A DNA stretch of 64,000 bases from MFD04580-c1 sp963702995 (GTDB taxonomy: Bacteria > Planctomycetota > Phycisphaerae > Tepidisphaerales > Tepidisphaeraceae). Made by a program: the position numbers and the translations under genes. Shown piece after piece: positions 1 to 10,157 of the stretch. A model generated the notes under the pieces. The model did no database searches, was not told where the DNA came from, and saw only the letters and a list, made by a program, of their open reading frames with translations. The stretch covers positions 186,001-250,000 of the forward strand of contig OY969783.1 in assembly GCA_963702995.1 (NCBI GenBank). The letters run 5' to 3'. The first letter of the stretch is position 1. Each line of letters opens with the position of its first letter.

Positions 1-2182
1 AGCCCGCAACTGTTGGATGGGGACATTGGCACGCAGACGCTCCATGGGTCGATCACGTCGGCCGCCTCCAGTTTCACAGTTTCGGGCGGCGGGGTCGGCG
101 TGGCCAACCAGAATGGGGGGACAAGCGACCAGTTCCACTTCGTCTACGACACGCTTCGCGGAGACGGGACGATCATCGCTCACCTGGCGACGGGGGACGT
201 CTTGAACGGTCAGGCGGGGCTGATGGCCCGCGCGAGCAACGCGACCAACGCCGCGTTCGTAGACATTCTGCTTTCGGGAGGCAAGGGGGCGGTTGTGCAG
301 TCGCGTTCAGCGACCGGCGCGGTGGCGAGTTCATCGGCCGCCCTTGCGACGACAGCGCCGGCGTGGCTCAAGCTCGTCCGGGATGGGAACCAGTTCGCCG
401 GCTACATCTCCCCGACGGGGGCCGACGGGACGTGGGTGCTGGTCGGGACGGCCGGGGCGCCGATGGGGCAGTTTGTCGAGGTGGGCTTCGCCGTCGCCTC
501 GCGCGGGGCGCCGGCCCTGGCTCACGCCACGTTCGACAATGTCTCGATCGCCGCGCACAACCCGCTGGGGGGGAACCTGAACCTCCAGAATGACCGGATC
601 CAGGATCATCCATTCGTTGACCTGGTGAAGACGACGCGCGGGTTCTACAACCTGGCCGGCCGCGTCGATGCCAACAACAAGCTGGCGGCCGCCACGACCG
701 ATGCGAACGGCTGGCCGACGGAAGACTTCTCGTTCTCGGCGGTCGATCAGTCCGAGTTCGGCGTCCCCGTCGCGGCCGGGGTGTATCACCTCTCCTTTAA
801 TGGGCCGGACGGGGTCGTGGTCACCCCGATCGCGAACGCCCCGGCCGGGATGGGACCGATCCAGCCCGACCCGTCGCCGGTGACCGTGACGCAGACGAGC
901 TACGACCCCATCTCCGGCAACTACACGTACGATGTGAACGTCCCCGCGGGCACGCTGACGGTCGCCTTCGCGTTCACGAATACCAATGGGGTGGTGACGA
1001 ACATCAAGTGCATCCAGCCGGGGTATGACCCGACCAACTACCCGACGTTCACCAGCGGCTACCTGAGCCTTCTTCAGGCGATGGGCCCGGATGCGCTGCG
1101 GACGATGGACTTCACGCACACGAACAACAGCAGCGTCGCGAACTGGGCGGATCGCGCAGGTGACCGACGCGACGCAAACGCGAGCGGGCATCGCCTGGGA
1201 ATATGTCATCCAGCTCGCCAATGCGCTACATCGCGACCTGTGGATCAACGTCCCGGCCCAGGCAACCGACGACTACGTCACGCAGCTCGCGAACCTGATC
1301 CGCACGACGCTGGCCCCGGACTTGAACGTTTTCGTCGAGTACAGCAACGAGGTCTGGAACAGCTCATTCACGCAGTACGCGTACAACACCACCCAGTCGG
1401 GCACGGAAGTGGTGGCGTCGGTGAAGTATCACTGGAAGTCGGACCTGAATTACGACAACCTCGCGGTGGATACGTCGCAGACGCTCGGTGGGGCGAACAA
1501 CCAGACCTGGGCCGACCGCCGCTACGCCCGGCGCGTCCTGCAGATCGGCAACCTATTCGCGTCGGCTTGGAAATCGGCGGGCCTTGCGTCGCCGATCAAC
1601 ACCCGGGTGCGCGTCATCCTCAGTGGCCAGGGGGCGATGCTGAGCCGGTTCGACAACGAGTTAAAGTACATCGCGACGGTCTACGGGGCTCCGAGCAATT
1701 TCATCTACGGCATCGCCATCGCACCGTACGCGAACTTGTGGCAATACGTCGATTCGAACAACGTCACAGGCATCACCGCGGACCAGGTGCTCGCGGGGCT
1801 CACGAACAGCGTCAACTTCTACCAGACGTCAAATGTTCTCACGACGTTCTTCGGCCAGGCCCAGGCGTACGGGCTGCGGGCCGAAGCGTACGAAGGGGGC
1901 TTCGACACCTTTGGCGGCCTGAACATCGCCGCCAAGCAGGCCGCCATGCTTGACCCGCGCGTGCAGGCGCTGATGACCCAGTACCTGAACAACTGGTACA
2001 GCAAGGGGGGCGACCAGTTCAATTGGTACACCCTTGGCTCGCGCAGCTTCGACTCCTCCTTCGGCACCTGGTCGATCACCGACAACCAAACCGTCTACAA
2101 CGAGCCGAAGGAGCTCGCCTACCTCCAGCTTCAATCCGAAACGCCCCCCGAAACGACCAGCGGCTACGGCATGACCTCCTAA
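1..2182 (+). CDS. Large secreted carbohydrate-binding-type protein, 5' truncated and frameshifted
   Basis: The reading frame is open from the window edge, so the N-terminus lies upstream. The first about 180 residues look like a concanavalin-type/DUF1349 beta-sandwich (start 'DGDIGTQTLHGS', later 'AWLKLVRDGNQFAGYIS' and 'TFDNVSIA'). The rest resembles large planctomycete proteins often labelled cellulose-binding, with 'VNVPAGTLTVAF' and 'VFVEYSNEVWNSSF', the latter recalling glycosidase-like barrels. The protein moves from frame 1 to frame 2 near 1150 (after 'SVANWADR'), so one indel splits it. It ends just before a 52-bp palindrome shared with convergent lepB. Enzymatic activity is not established; a role in polysaccharide binding or degradation is inferred from the domain type. 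Confidence 0.6.
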
Positions 2183-2197
2183 GCCCGACGCCGAATG

Positions 2198-2249
2198 CGT
2201 TAAAGGGGTCAGAAGGTGTTTCGCAAAATACCTTCTGACCCCTTTAACG
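2198..2249. repeat. 52-bp near-perfect palindrome between convergent genes
   Basis: The arms start CGTTAAAGGGGTCAGAAGG. The outer 20 bp pair perfectly with 2230-2249, and the stem continues for 4 bp with one G-T pair around a CGCA loop. It lies 15 bp after the stop of the upstream gene and 9 bp before the lepB stop, so it can act as a bidirectional transcription terminator. The TTAAAGGGGTCAG arm also resembles REP/BIME-type sequences that accompany REP-associated (Y1) transposases in other bacteria. That link is from memory, and no such transposase is in this window. Confidence 0.75.
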
Positions 2250-2258
2250 GTGGCCGGG

Positions 2259-3977
2259 TTAGTGGATGAAGCGCATGTCGCCGAAGTTGGGGATGAGGGA
2301 CCAGTTCGGCAGGCTCGGGTTTTCCAAGGCGGTGCGCTTGGAGAAGGGGCGGTGGCCGGCGGGCCAATAGACGAAGAATGCCTTGCCGAGCAGGAATCGC
2401 CGCGGGACGCGGCCGGCGGGGACGAACAGGTCCTCGCCCGGAAGCTCGACCGGCCCGGTCCACATCCGCGCGTCCCCGCTGATCGGCGAGTTGTCGCCCA
2501 GAACGAAGAACTCGTCATCCGCAAGATGGATGACCTTGTCCGGCGTTCCCCAGTAGGGGTTGTTCTCGCTGATGTAATTGCGGTTGATGTAGTAGATGTC
2601 CCGCCACAACGACAGGTGTGACACCGTCGCTTCCTGTCGTTCCGCGATCACGCGCACCTTTCGGCCGATGCTGCTCGTCGCGCTTGTACTCGTTCAGTAG
2701 CCGCTGAACATCGGGAGCATATTCGGCGTCGGTCGTGGCGACCGCCTCGACCCCGTTCACGTAAAGCGACACGCGGTAGTCACAGTTGATCAATTCCAGC
2801 CGAGCGGGCGACCCTGTCGAAAGTGCGGGGACATCGGCCGCGTGCAGCTCGACCGGGGCGCCGCCGTTGACCGATCGAACCAGCCGGACATGGCCGGGCG
2901 TCACCTCCGCCGTAAATTCATCATCCCCCTTGGTCATCGACATCCGCAGCGGCCCTTCCCCCTTTGTTCGCTGATAGAAACACTCCAGCTTTAAGTCGCT
3001 GACCTGCCGCAGCGGCCGCGACGCCTCGCCGGGCTGGTCATAGGCGAGCCAGTCCGTGCCATGGTGTGTGTCGGCGAAGGCGTCGAAGTTGAAGCCCAGT
3101 TCTCCCGGGCCATCCGCGTTGCGAAAGCCGAACACGCGGCTCGGGCTGCCATCGCTCGATTGCAACGACCAGCCCGAGCCCGGCCCCGCGAACCACGGCC
3201 CGTCGCCGCCGCGCCCACTCGCCTGGGGGATGAAGTCGTTGTCGTAGATGACCCGCCAGAGGTCTTCCTGCACCTTTCTCGGCTTCCGTTGGATTTCGAA
3301 CAGCCCATCCGGAGCGTGTTGCACATAAATATCGCCGTCGAGGATCATGATCGTCTCGCCGGGCCGGCCCACCAGCCGCTTGATGTAGTTCTCGGCATAG
3401 CGCGGCGGAGTGTTCGCGTTGTCGAGGGGGCTCTTGAACACCACTACATCCCATCGCCGCGGGCCGCCAAACAAGTAGAGGTACTTCAGGACGAGGATCC
3501 GATCGCCGTAGTGGACGGGCGGGGCGGTGGCATCGTTGTCGGGGTCGCGGGCGTCAGTGGTCTTGATCGCCGCGCCGCAGTTCGGGCAGTAGATCGGGCC
3601 GGGTTCCCCGGCTTGCCGTCGAGAACCACCGATTTGCCGTCCAGCGTCTGGGCGTAGGGGGGGATGTAGACATCGTCCCCTTTGCCGCGGCCGGAGCCCG
3701 ACGAATAGTTCACGTCAAATCGGTAGCCGCAATCGGCGCATCGGAATCGCATGTGCGCGCCGAGCAGCGTCGGCGCCATCGACCCGGTCGGGATGACGAA
3801 CGCCTCCATCACAAACGCGCGAAAGATGAAGGCGAGGATGAACGCGACCAGGATCGATTCGATCGTCTCTTTGATCCCTCCTTCGCTGCCGGAAGGCCGA
3901 GACGGCGCCTCCGACCGGGCGCCGGCGGATGCATCGGACTGCGAAGCGTCGGGGGAAACCTTGGTGTCGGCAGGCAT
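2259..3977 (-). CDS. lepB: Signal peptidase I with large inserted domain, frameshifted
   Basis: Membrane serine protease that removes signal peptides from exported preproteins. The N-terminal part has a transmembrane helix ('SILVAFILAFIFRAFVMEAF') followed by the nucleophile box 'PTGSMAPT' (Ser about 66). Next come a four-cysteine pattern (CADC, then YCPNC after frame correction), 'GDRILVLKYLY', the lysine box 'YIKRLVGRPGE', and the C-terminal box 'VLGDNSPISGDAR'. Between the lysine box and the last box sits an insertion of roughly 180 residues that reads like a beta-sandwich ('LELINCDYRVSLYVNGVEAV'). Two indels break it, near 3600 and near 2657. It is convergent with the upstream secreted-protein gene and divergent from the HAD gene. 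Identification is firm despite the breaks. Confidence 0.88.
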
Positions 3978-4171
3978 AGAGCCATCCTACGAATATGGGA
4001 GCGCATCGCATAGAGGCTTGACCGTGTCGCCCCGCGGTCGAGACGCGGCCGCACCGCTGGCCTCGGCGCCCCACTGGCGATACGATTGGCGCCGAAGAGG
4101 CCCGGCCCCCTGGTCCACCAAAAAAGCGGTTGTTATCAAGTAGTCGTCGTCGCCGGCCAAAGGGCTGTTTC

Positions 4172-4778
4172 ATGATCGAAATCCCTCAGGGTGTCGAAGG
4201 CCTGGTGTTCGATTGTGACGGCACGATCGCCGATACCATGCCGCTGCATTACAAGGCATGGGTCGCCGCCCTGAAGGAGCACAACGCCGTTTTCCCCGAG
4301 GCGATGTTCTACGACATGGCGGGGATGCCCACCGCCCGGATCATTGAACTGCTCAACGAACGCCACGGCTACGACATCCCCGTCCAGGAAGCCGCCGACC
4401 GGAAAGAGGTACTTCTTCGTGGAGTCGATCCCGCAGGTGGAAGCGATCGACCCGATCGTGGAGATCATCCGGCGGTACGCCGGGAAGCTCCCGATGGCGG
4501 TCGCCACCGGCGGGACACGGGCCATCTGCACGCGCACGCTTGAGGCCCTGGGCCTCTTGCAGCATTTCGACGCGCTGGTCACGGCGGACGATGTGGCGCA
4601 CGGAAAGCCCGCGCCCGACATTTTCCTGGAGGCGGCCAAGCAGATCGGCCGCCGCCCGGAAGCGTGCTGTGCGTTCGAGGACGCCGAACTGGGGCTCCAG
4701 TCCGCTCGGGCCGCCCGGATGCATGTGATCGACATTCGCCCCGCGTATCACGCCTCCCGGCGACGCGCCGGCGGGTGA
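4172..4778 (+). CDS. HAD-superfamily phosphatase / beta-phosphoglucomutase-like, frameshifted
   Basis: Haloacid-dehalogenase-fold hydrolase of the beta-phosphoglucomutase-like group, probably a sugar-phosphate phosphatase or mutase. Motif I 'FDCDGTIAD' gives the nucleophile Asp14 and Asp16. After the break come motif II 'AVATGGTR', motif III 'GKPAPDIFL' and motif IV 'FEDAELGL'. The alpha-helical cap lies between motifs I and II. The frame changes near 4410, so the gene is read here as two pieces of one protein of about 200 residues. The start ATG at 4172 directly precedes the conserved first beta strand ('GVEGLVFDCDGT'). The substrate cannot be told from the sequence. Confidence 0.82.
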
Positions 4779-4992
4779 TCTGGCCGGGCGGAGCGAGAGG
4801 CGCTTTTCCGCCGACGATCGGTGGCGGCCGGTTGCATGTCGAACTTGGAATCCTTAATGGAAACCCGCATCTTGTCCCGAACGTAAGGTTATCGGAACCA
4901 GAGTTCCGATCGCGCGCCCCGGGGAAGCTTCCCCCGCCGCGGTTCACCACTTTTACCGGAGCAGGGCTTTTAGCACGGAGCGCGAGGGCTCG

Positions 4993-6186
4993 ATGAATAC
5001 GCTCGCTAATCTCTTCGACTGGTTCGCCGGGAACGGCCATTACCATACGTTGCGTCATTGCATGGGCAATGACGTGCCGTGGATTATCGTCACGGTCGTG
5101 CTCGATCTGGCGGTCGCGTGCGGGTACGTGCAGATCGCACTGCACTGGTCCAAGAACGAGCGGCACCTTCCGCCGATCCCCGCGAAGCGGGCGCTGCGGA
5201 ACATGCGCAACATCTTCGCCTTCTGCGGGATCTGCGGCTACATCTTCATCCCCATCAAGATGTTCTGGCCGGCGTGGCGGCTCTACGACATGTTCATGGC
5301 CGTGTTGGTCTATTTTACCTGGAAGTATGCGTGGGGCGCGCGCGACCTGAAGGTCATCTACGCCGAGATGGGCCGAAGCAAGCAACTCGCCGAAGATCTG
5401 GAACGCAGCCGCGAGGAATCAAAGCGAAAGACGTTCTTCCTGAACGCGATCAGCCACGACCTGCGCACGCCCCTGAACGGCCTTCTCCTCCAGGCCAACC
5501 TGGCCGAGATCGGCGCCGCCTCCAAGGACCCCGAAACGGTGGCGACTGCCGTCGCGGAAATCAAGGCCAGTGCCAAGGCGACGGCCGAGCTGCTTAATGG
5601 GTTCCTGGAATACGCGCGGCTTGACTGGGCCAACGAGCGAAACGTGATCTCCCGCTTCAATCTGGCGGAGGTCGTCCGGCAGGCGGTCGTCATGAACGCC
5701 GCGGCCGCCGGTGAAAAACGCATCGAGCTGATCGCGAATGTGCCGTCCGAACTTTCGGTGGAAACCGACCGCGCTAAGCTTGAACGCGTCGTCCTGAACC
5801 TGGTGAGCAACGCCGTCAAATTCACGGACAAGGGAAGTGTACGCGTTGAGGTCGAGCAGACCGGGCGGGCGCTGGAAATTCATGTGATCGATTCCGGGGT
5901 GGGGATTGACCCGACGACGATGGACCACGTCTTTGACGAATTCTTCCAGGCCCACAACAGCGAACGGGATCGCCGAAAGGGGTTCGGCCTGGGGCTGAAC
6001 ATCGCCCGGCGCCTGGCCCGCCAGATCGGCGGCGACATCACCTGTGCCAGCGCCCTGGGCCGTGGAAGCCGGTTCTCGCTGCAGTTGCCGGAAGCGAAAG
6101 TCGGCGGGGCGGGCCCTGATCCGGCGCCGGCCGGTGAGCCGGCGTCGGCGGCCGCTCGCACCGCGGCAGTAGTGGTGGTTGGATGA
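4993..6186 (+). CDS. Membrane sensor histidine kinase with ethylene-receptor-like N-terminal domain
   Basis: Two-component sensor kinase of 397 residues. Three transmembrane helices lie at about 29-50, 73-92 and 99-114. A short coiled linker leads to the HisKA box 'NAISHDLRTPLNG' (phospho-acceptor His155). The ATPase domain has an N box ('NLVSNAVKF'), G1 ('DSGVGI'), F box ('FDEFFQ') and G2 ('GFGLGLNI'). The membrane part aligns with the ethylene-binding domain of plant and cyanobacterial ETR1-type receptors: Asp38, Tyr45 and Ile48 keep the spacing of ETR1 Asp25, Tyr32 and Ile35, 'AFCGICG' matches the helix-2 cysteine motif, and 'FWPAWRL' follows. The helix-2 histidine is replaced by Phe85. 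No response regulator is adjacent. Confidence 0.88.
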   Translation: MNTLANLFDWFAGNGHYHTLRHCMGNDVPWIIVTVVLDLAVACGYVQIALHWSKNERHLPPIPAKRALRNMRNIFAFCGICGYIFIPIKMFWPAWRLYDMFMAVLVYFTWKYAWGARDLKVIYAEMGRSKQLAEDLERSREESKRKTFFLNAISHDLRTPLNGLLLQANLAEIGAASKDPETVATAVAEIKASAKATAELLNGFLEYARLDWANERNVISRFNLAEVVRQAVVMNAAAAGEKRIELIANVPSELSVETDRAKLERVVLNLVSNAVKFTDKGSVRVEVEQTGRALEIHVIDSGVGIDPTTMDHVFDEFFQAHNSERDRRKGFGLGLNIARRLARQIGGDITCASALGRGSRFSLQLPEAKVGGAGPDPAPAGEPASAAARTAAVVVVG

Positions 6187-6296
6187 AGCCGGCCCCACCG
6201 CGCCGCCGGGAGCGGCAATCCTGCGATATGTTGACCGCGACCGGCCATGGTTGCCCGGGCGAGCCTTGACTTGAGCGAAAGGGATGGACCACGCTG

Positions 6297-7325
6297 ATGA
6301 AACAATCCACCAACCAGCAGACCGTCATCGTCACCGGCGCCGCCGGCTTTATCGGCTCGCACTCGGCCGAGGCGCTGCTGGAGCGCGGCTATCGCGTCAT
6401 CGGGGTGGACAACTTTTGCGACTTCTACGATCGCTCGTGGAAGGAAATGAACCTCAAGAGCGTCGGGGTCGGCAAGGGGCTGGGGAACCGGTTCGAAGTC
6501 GAAGAGATCGACATTACCGATGGCGCCGCGATCGACATGCTGGTCGCCAAGGCGAAACCGGTCGCAATCCTTCACCTGGCGGCGATGGCAGGCGTGCGGC
6601 CGAGCATCGAGCAGCCCGCTTACTACGCCCGCGTGAACGTCGAAGGGACGACCCACCTGCTCCAGGCGGCCGTCCGGCACAAGGTCGGGAAGTTCCTTTT
6701 CGCCTCCAGCTCCAGCGTCTACGGCAACATGGCCAAGGTCCCGTTCAGCGAGGAAGACCCGGTCTCCGAGCCCATCAGCCCATATGCCGCCACGAAACGG
6801 AGCGGGGAACTGCTCTGCTACACGTATTGGCACCTGTACAAGCTGCCGGTCTTCTGCCTTCGGTTCTTCACGGTCTTCGGGCCGCGGCAGCGCCCGGACC
6901 TGGCGATCCACAAGTTCACGCGGCTCATCTCCCGGGGCGAGCCCGTCCCGTTCTTCGGCGACGGCTCGACCAGCCGCGACTACACCTACGTCGAAGACAT
7001 CGTCAACGGCATCATGCTGTCGCTGGAAAAGTGCGACCGATACCGGATCTACAACCTTGGCGGGTCCGACCCGGTCAAGCTCCGGGAGCTGATCGACTCG
7101 CTTCAGAAGGCGATCGGCAAGACGGCGATCATCGACCGTCGCCCGTCACAACTGGGCGACGTGGACCGCACCTTCGCCGACCTGTCGCGCTCGTCTGCCG
7201 AGCTGGGGTATCGGCCAAAGGTGACGCTGGCCGAAGGGCTGGAGCGCTTTGTCGAATGGTTCCGCCAGTACGGCCACCTCTACGCGCTTCCGGGTGAACG
7301 CGGGGCGAAAGAAACGGTCGCCTGA
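6297..7325 (+). CDS. NAD-dependent epimerase/dehydratase, UDP-glucuronate 4-epimerase-like
   Basis: Extended short-chain dehydrogenase/reductase of 342 residues acting on nucleotide sugars. The N-terminal Rossmann motif 'TGAAGFIGSH' (residues 13-22) binds NAD. The catalytic pair is Tyr163/Lys167 in 'SPYAATK', preceded by the 'ASSSSVYG' strand. 'CLRFFTVFGPRQRPDLAI' and 'DYTYVEDIVNG' are typical of UDP-glucuronate or UDP-glucose 4-epimerases, which feed cell-surface polysaccharide synthesis. The ATG at 6297 comes after a gap of about 110 bp from the kinase gene on the same strand. The overall family is certain; the exact sugar substrate is inferred. Confidence 0.9.
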   Translation: MKQSTNQQTVIVTGAAGFIGSHSAEALLERGYRVIGVDNFCDFYDRSWKEMNLKSVGVGKGLGNRFEVEEIDITDGAAIDMLVAKAKPVAILHLAAMAGVRPSIEQPAYYARVNVEGTTHLLQAAVRHKVGKFLFASSSSVYGNMAKVPFSEEDPVSEPISPYAATKRSGELLCYTYWHLYKLPVFCLRFFTVFGPRQRPDLAIHKFTRLISRGEPVPFFGDGSTSRDYTYVEDIVNGIMLSLEKCDRYRIYNLGGSDPVKLRELIDSLQKAIGKTAIIDRRPSQLGDVDRTFADLSRSSAELGYRPKVTLAEGLERFVEWFRQYGHLYALPGERGAKETVA

Positions 7326-7445
7326 GGCGGGGGCTCGAAAGACCAAAGGTCGCCTCCTCGGAATACTGGAGCGATCGACAACACATCTCGATGGTTTCGG
7401 TTATAAAGAGTGAGACTTTTCTCCACCCTTCACTTCCGCACTCTT

Positions 7446-9112
7446 ATGAGCCAATCAACTTCTCGCCGGACTTTCCTGAAGACGTCGGCCGCCACCGCCG
7501 CAGCACTCACTGTGCCGGCGACTTTGACGATGAACGCGAGCTCCTACGCGAACATCATCGGCGCCAACGACGACATCCGCATCGCGGTCGCCGGCTTCAA
7601 CAGCCGCGGCAAGAACCACATCGACGCCTGGCGAAAGATCAAAGGCGTGCGGCTCGTCGCCCTGTGCGATGTGGATGAAGCGGTGCTCGACAAGGGCGTG
7701 AAGATGGTGTCGATGCCGCTCAGCGCGCCGACCAGCCGCCCCACGACCGGCCCGTCCACCCGGGCGACGGTGGCGATGTCGGGCGGCCCCTCCACCCGGC
7801 CGACAACCGACTCCAGCGCCCGCGGCGACAAGAAGAGCACCAAGAAGAAGAGTGACTCGGCGATGGCGAAGGCCGCCACCCGCGAATCCAACCCGTCGGA
7901 GTTCAAGGGCCTGAAGGTCGCTCGCTTTGTGGATGTCCGCAAGCTGCTGGACAGCAAGGAGATTGACGCGATCTCTACGGCGAGCCCCAATCACTGGCAC
8001 GCTCTGATGTCGATCTGGGCCTGCCAGGCCGGTAAGGACGTTTACGTCGAGAAGCCGGTTTCGCACGAAGTGTGGGAAGGCCGCAAGATTGTCGAAGCGG
8101 CCCGCAAGTACGATCGCATCGTTCAGGCCGGGACCCAGAGCCGCTCGAACGCCGCGCTCCGTGAGGCGTTCGCCTGGCTGCATGAAGGCGGGCTCGGCAA
8201 AGTGCAAATTTCCCGCGGCCTCTGCTACAAGCGCCGCGGGGCCGTTCCGGCCGCCGAAGGGGGCCACACGAAAATCCCGTCCACCGTGGACTACGACCTG
8301 TGGCTCGGCCCGGCCGCCAAGGAAGAGCTTCATCGCGAGAAGTTCCACTACGACTGGCACTGGTTCTGGAACACCGGCTGCGGCGACCTGGGCAACCAGG
8401 GCATCCACCAGATGGACATCGCCCGCTGGCGCTGGGCAAGGATCACTTGTCTCCGAAGGTCATAAGCGTCGGCGGCCGCCTCGGCTACGAGGCCGGGACC
8501 GATTGCGCTGAGACGCCGAACACGCAATTTGTTGTCCACGACTATGGGGACTCGATGCTGATTTTTGAAGTGCGTGGCCTGTGGGACAAGGCCGGCACCG
8601 GCCGCATGAGCGAGCTGAAGCGCCAGGTCGTCGGCCACGTCATCGAGTGCGAAAACGGCTATCTGGCCGGGACCGTCGCCTACGACAAGGACGACAAGGA
8701 AATCCGCCGCTTCAAGGGCGACCCGGACCTGGAGAAGGGGGACGACCACTTCGCCAACTTCGCCCACGCCGTCCGCACGCACAAGAAGGAAGAGCTGCAC
8801 GCCGACATCCTGGAAGGCCACCTCTCCAGCGCCCTGTGCCACACGGGCAACATCTCCTACCGCCTGGGCAAGGAGACAGGGACCGACGAGATCCACGAGG
8901 CCCTCAAGACGAACAAGGCGGCGAACGAAACGATGGATCGCTTCCAGGCCCACCTCGAGGCCAACGAAGTGGACCTGAAGAAGACCAAGCCGACGCTGGG
9001 CGTCTTCCTGGAGATGGACCCGGCCACAGAGCGCTTCACGAACAACGAACAGGCGAACACGATGCTCCGCCGGGAGTATCGCAAGCCTTTTGAAGTGCCC
9101 GAGAACGTCTGA
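7446..9112 (+). CDS. Tat-exported Gfo/Idh/MocA-family oxidoreductase, frameshifted
   Basis: NAD(P)-dependent oxidoreductase of a type abundant in planctomycetes, with a twin-arginine signal ('SRRTFLKTSAATAAAL') that predicts export in folded form. The ATG at 7446 puts the Tat motif close to the N-terminus, so it is preferred over the longer frame from 7410. The nucleotide-binding fold begins 'DIRIAVAGFNSRGKNH'. The 'EKPVSHEVWEG' motif and 'NTGCGDLGNQGIHQMDIAR' are family hallmarks. A low-complexity Ser/Thr/Pro/Lys-rich insertion of about 55 residues (about 7705-7905) interrupts the Rossmann domain. One indel near 8436 shifts the frame; the second part runs from 'ALGKDHLSPKVISVGG' to the end. 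The substrate is unknown. Confidence 0.85.
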
Positions 9113-9170
9113 TCTCCCACGCGTCAAGGCAAGAGCGCCACGGGCGTCGAACGGCCTCAGCCCGACACAA

Positions 9171-9204
9171 GTGACCGAAGCGGCCGACACGCCGCTTCGG
9201 TCAC
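9171..9204. terminator. Hairpin terminator between convergent genes
   Basis: A perfect 14-bp stem (GTGACCGAAGCGGC paired with 9191-9204) with a 6-base loop is followed on the plus strand by TCTCTTT. It lies between the oxidoreductase stop (9112) and the ubiA stop (9232), so it probably ends transcription from both sides. Confidence 0.75.
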
Positions 9205-9231
9205 TCTCTTTGGCGTGTCTGACCGGATCGA

Positions 9232-10157
9232 TCAGACGAAGATATCGATGATCCCAAGCGCTCCGACGACGACGCTGATGATGCCGTTGATCGTGAAGAA
9301 GGCGACGCCCACCTTCGACAGATCGTTCGCCCGGACCAGCGAATGCTCGATCACGAGAAGGGCGATGGCGATCCCGGTCCCCGTGAAATAGATCGGGCCC
9401 AGGGGCGGATGCGCGGACCACCCGAGCATCACCAGGAACAGCGCCGCCCCGACATGCGTCAACCGCGCCACCCAGAGCGCCCTGGCGATGCCGACCCCGG
9501 CCGGGACGGAAAAGAGGCCGGCTTCGATGTCGCATGCGTAGTCCTGGCAGGCGTAGAGGATGTCGAACCCGGCCGTCCAGAGCAGCACCGCCCCGGCCAT
9601 CCAGAACGGCGGGGCGGCCAGCCGGCCGGCGATGGCCAGCCATGCGCAAACCGGCGCCAGGGCCAACGCCGCGCCGAGGTAGTAGTGGCAGAGGCGCGAG
9701 AACCGCTTAAGGAACGGGTAACCGCAGAGGAACGCGAGCACCGGCACCGACAGCAAGAGCGGCCAGAGGTTTCGATAGCGCGCCAGAAGCCGGCGGCCGC
9801 CAGAACAAAGCCGACGAAGCAGGCCATGCAGACAACGATGTAAAAGCGGGCCGAGAGGGTGCCGCTGGGGATCGCGCGGCGCGCCGTCCGAGGGTTCGCC
9901 GCATCGATCCCGGCGTCGAGCAGTCGATTCGCCGCCATCGCCAGTGTGCGGGCCGTAAACATGCAGATGAGGATGAGAACGATCTGCCCCGGCCGCGGAA
10001 GCCCGGTCGGCATGCGATGGGCGGCAAGAAACGTGCTCAGCAGGCTGAAGGGGAGCGCGAAGACCGTGTGGGCGATCTTGATGTCGCTCGCGAAGGCGGT
10101 CAGCCGGCCGGCTGGTGATGTTCGAGCGACGCCGGCGGTCGAAGGAGCGTTCGTCAT
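9232..10157 (-). CDS. ubiA: UbiA-family prenyltransferase, frameshifted
   Basis: Integral-membrane prenyltransferase that attaches a polyprenyl chain to an aromatic acid in quinone synthesis (4-hydroxybenzoate or, in the futalosine route, the MqnP-type step). The first aspartate-rich motif is 'NRLLDAGIDAANPRTARRA' and the second 'YACQDYACDIEAGLFSVP', both coordinating Mg-diphosphate. Several hydrophobic helices follow. An indel near 9785 splits it ('AAAGFW' continues as 'RYRNLWPLLLSVPVL'). Its ATG overlaps the stop codon of the upstream Crp-family gene by 4 bp (ATGA at 10154-10157), which suggests translational coupling. Whether it serves ubiquinone or menaquinone is not decided here; menaquinone is more likely in this phylum. 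Confidence 0.85.
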
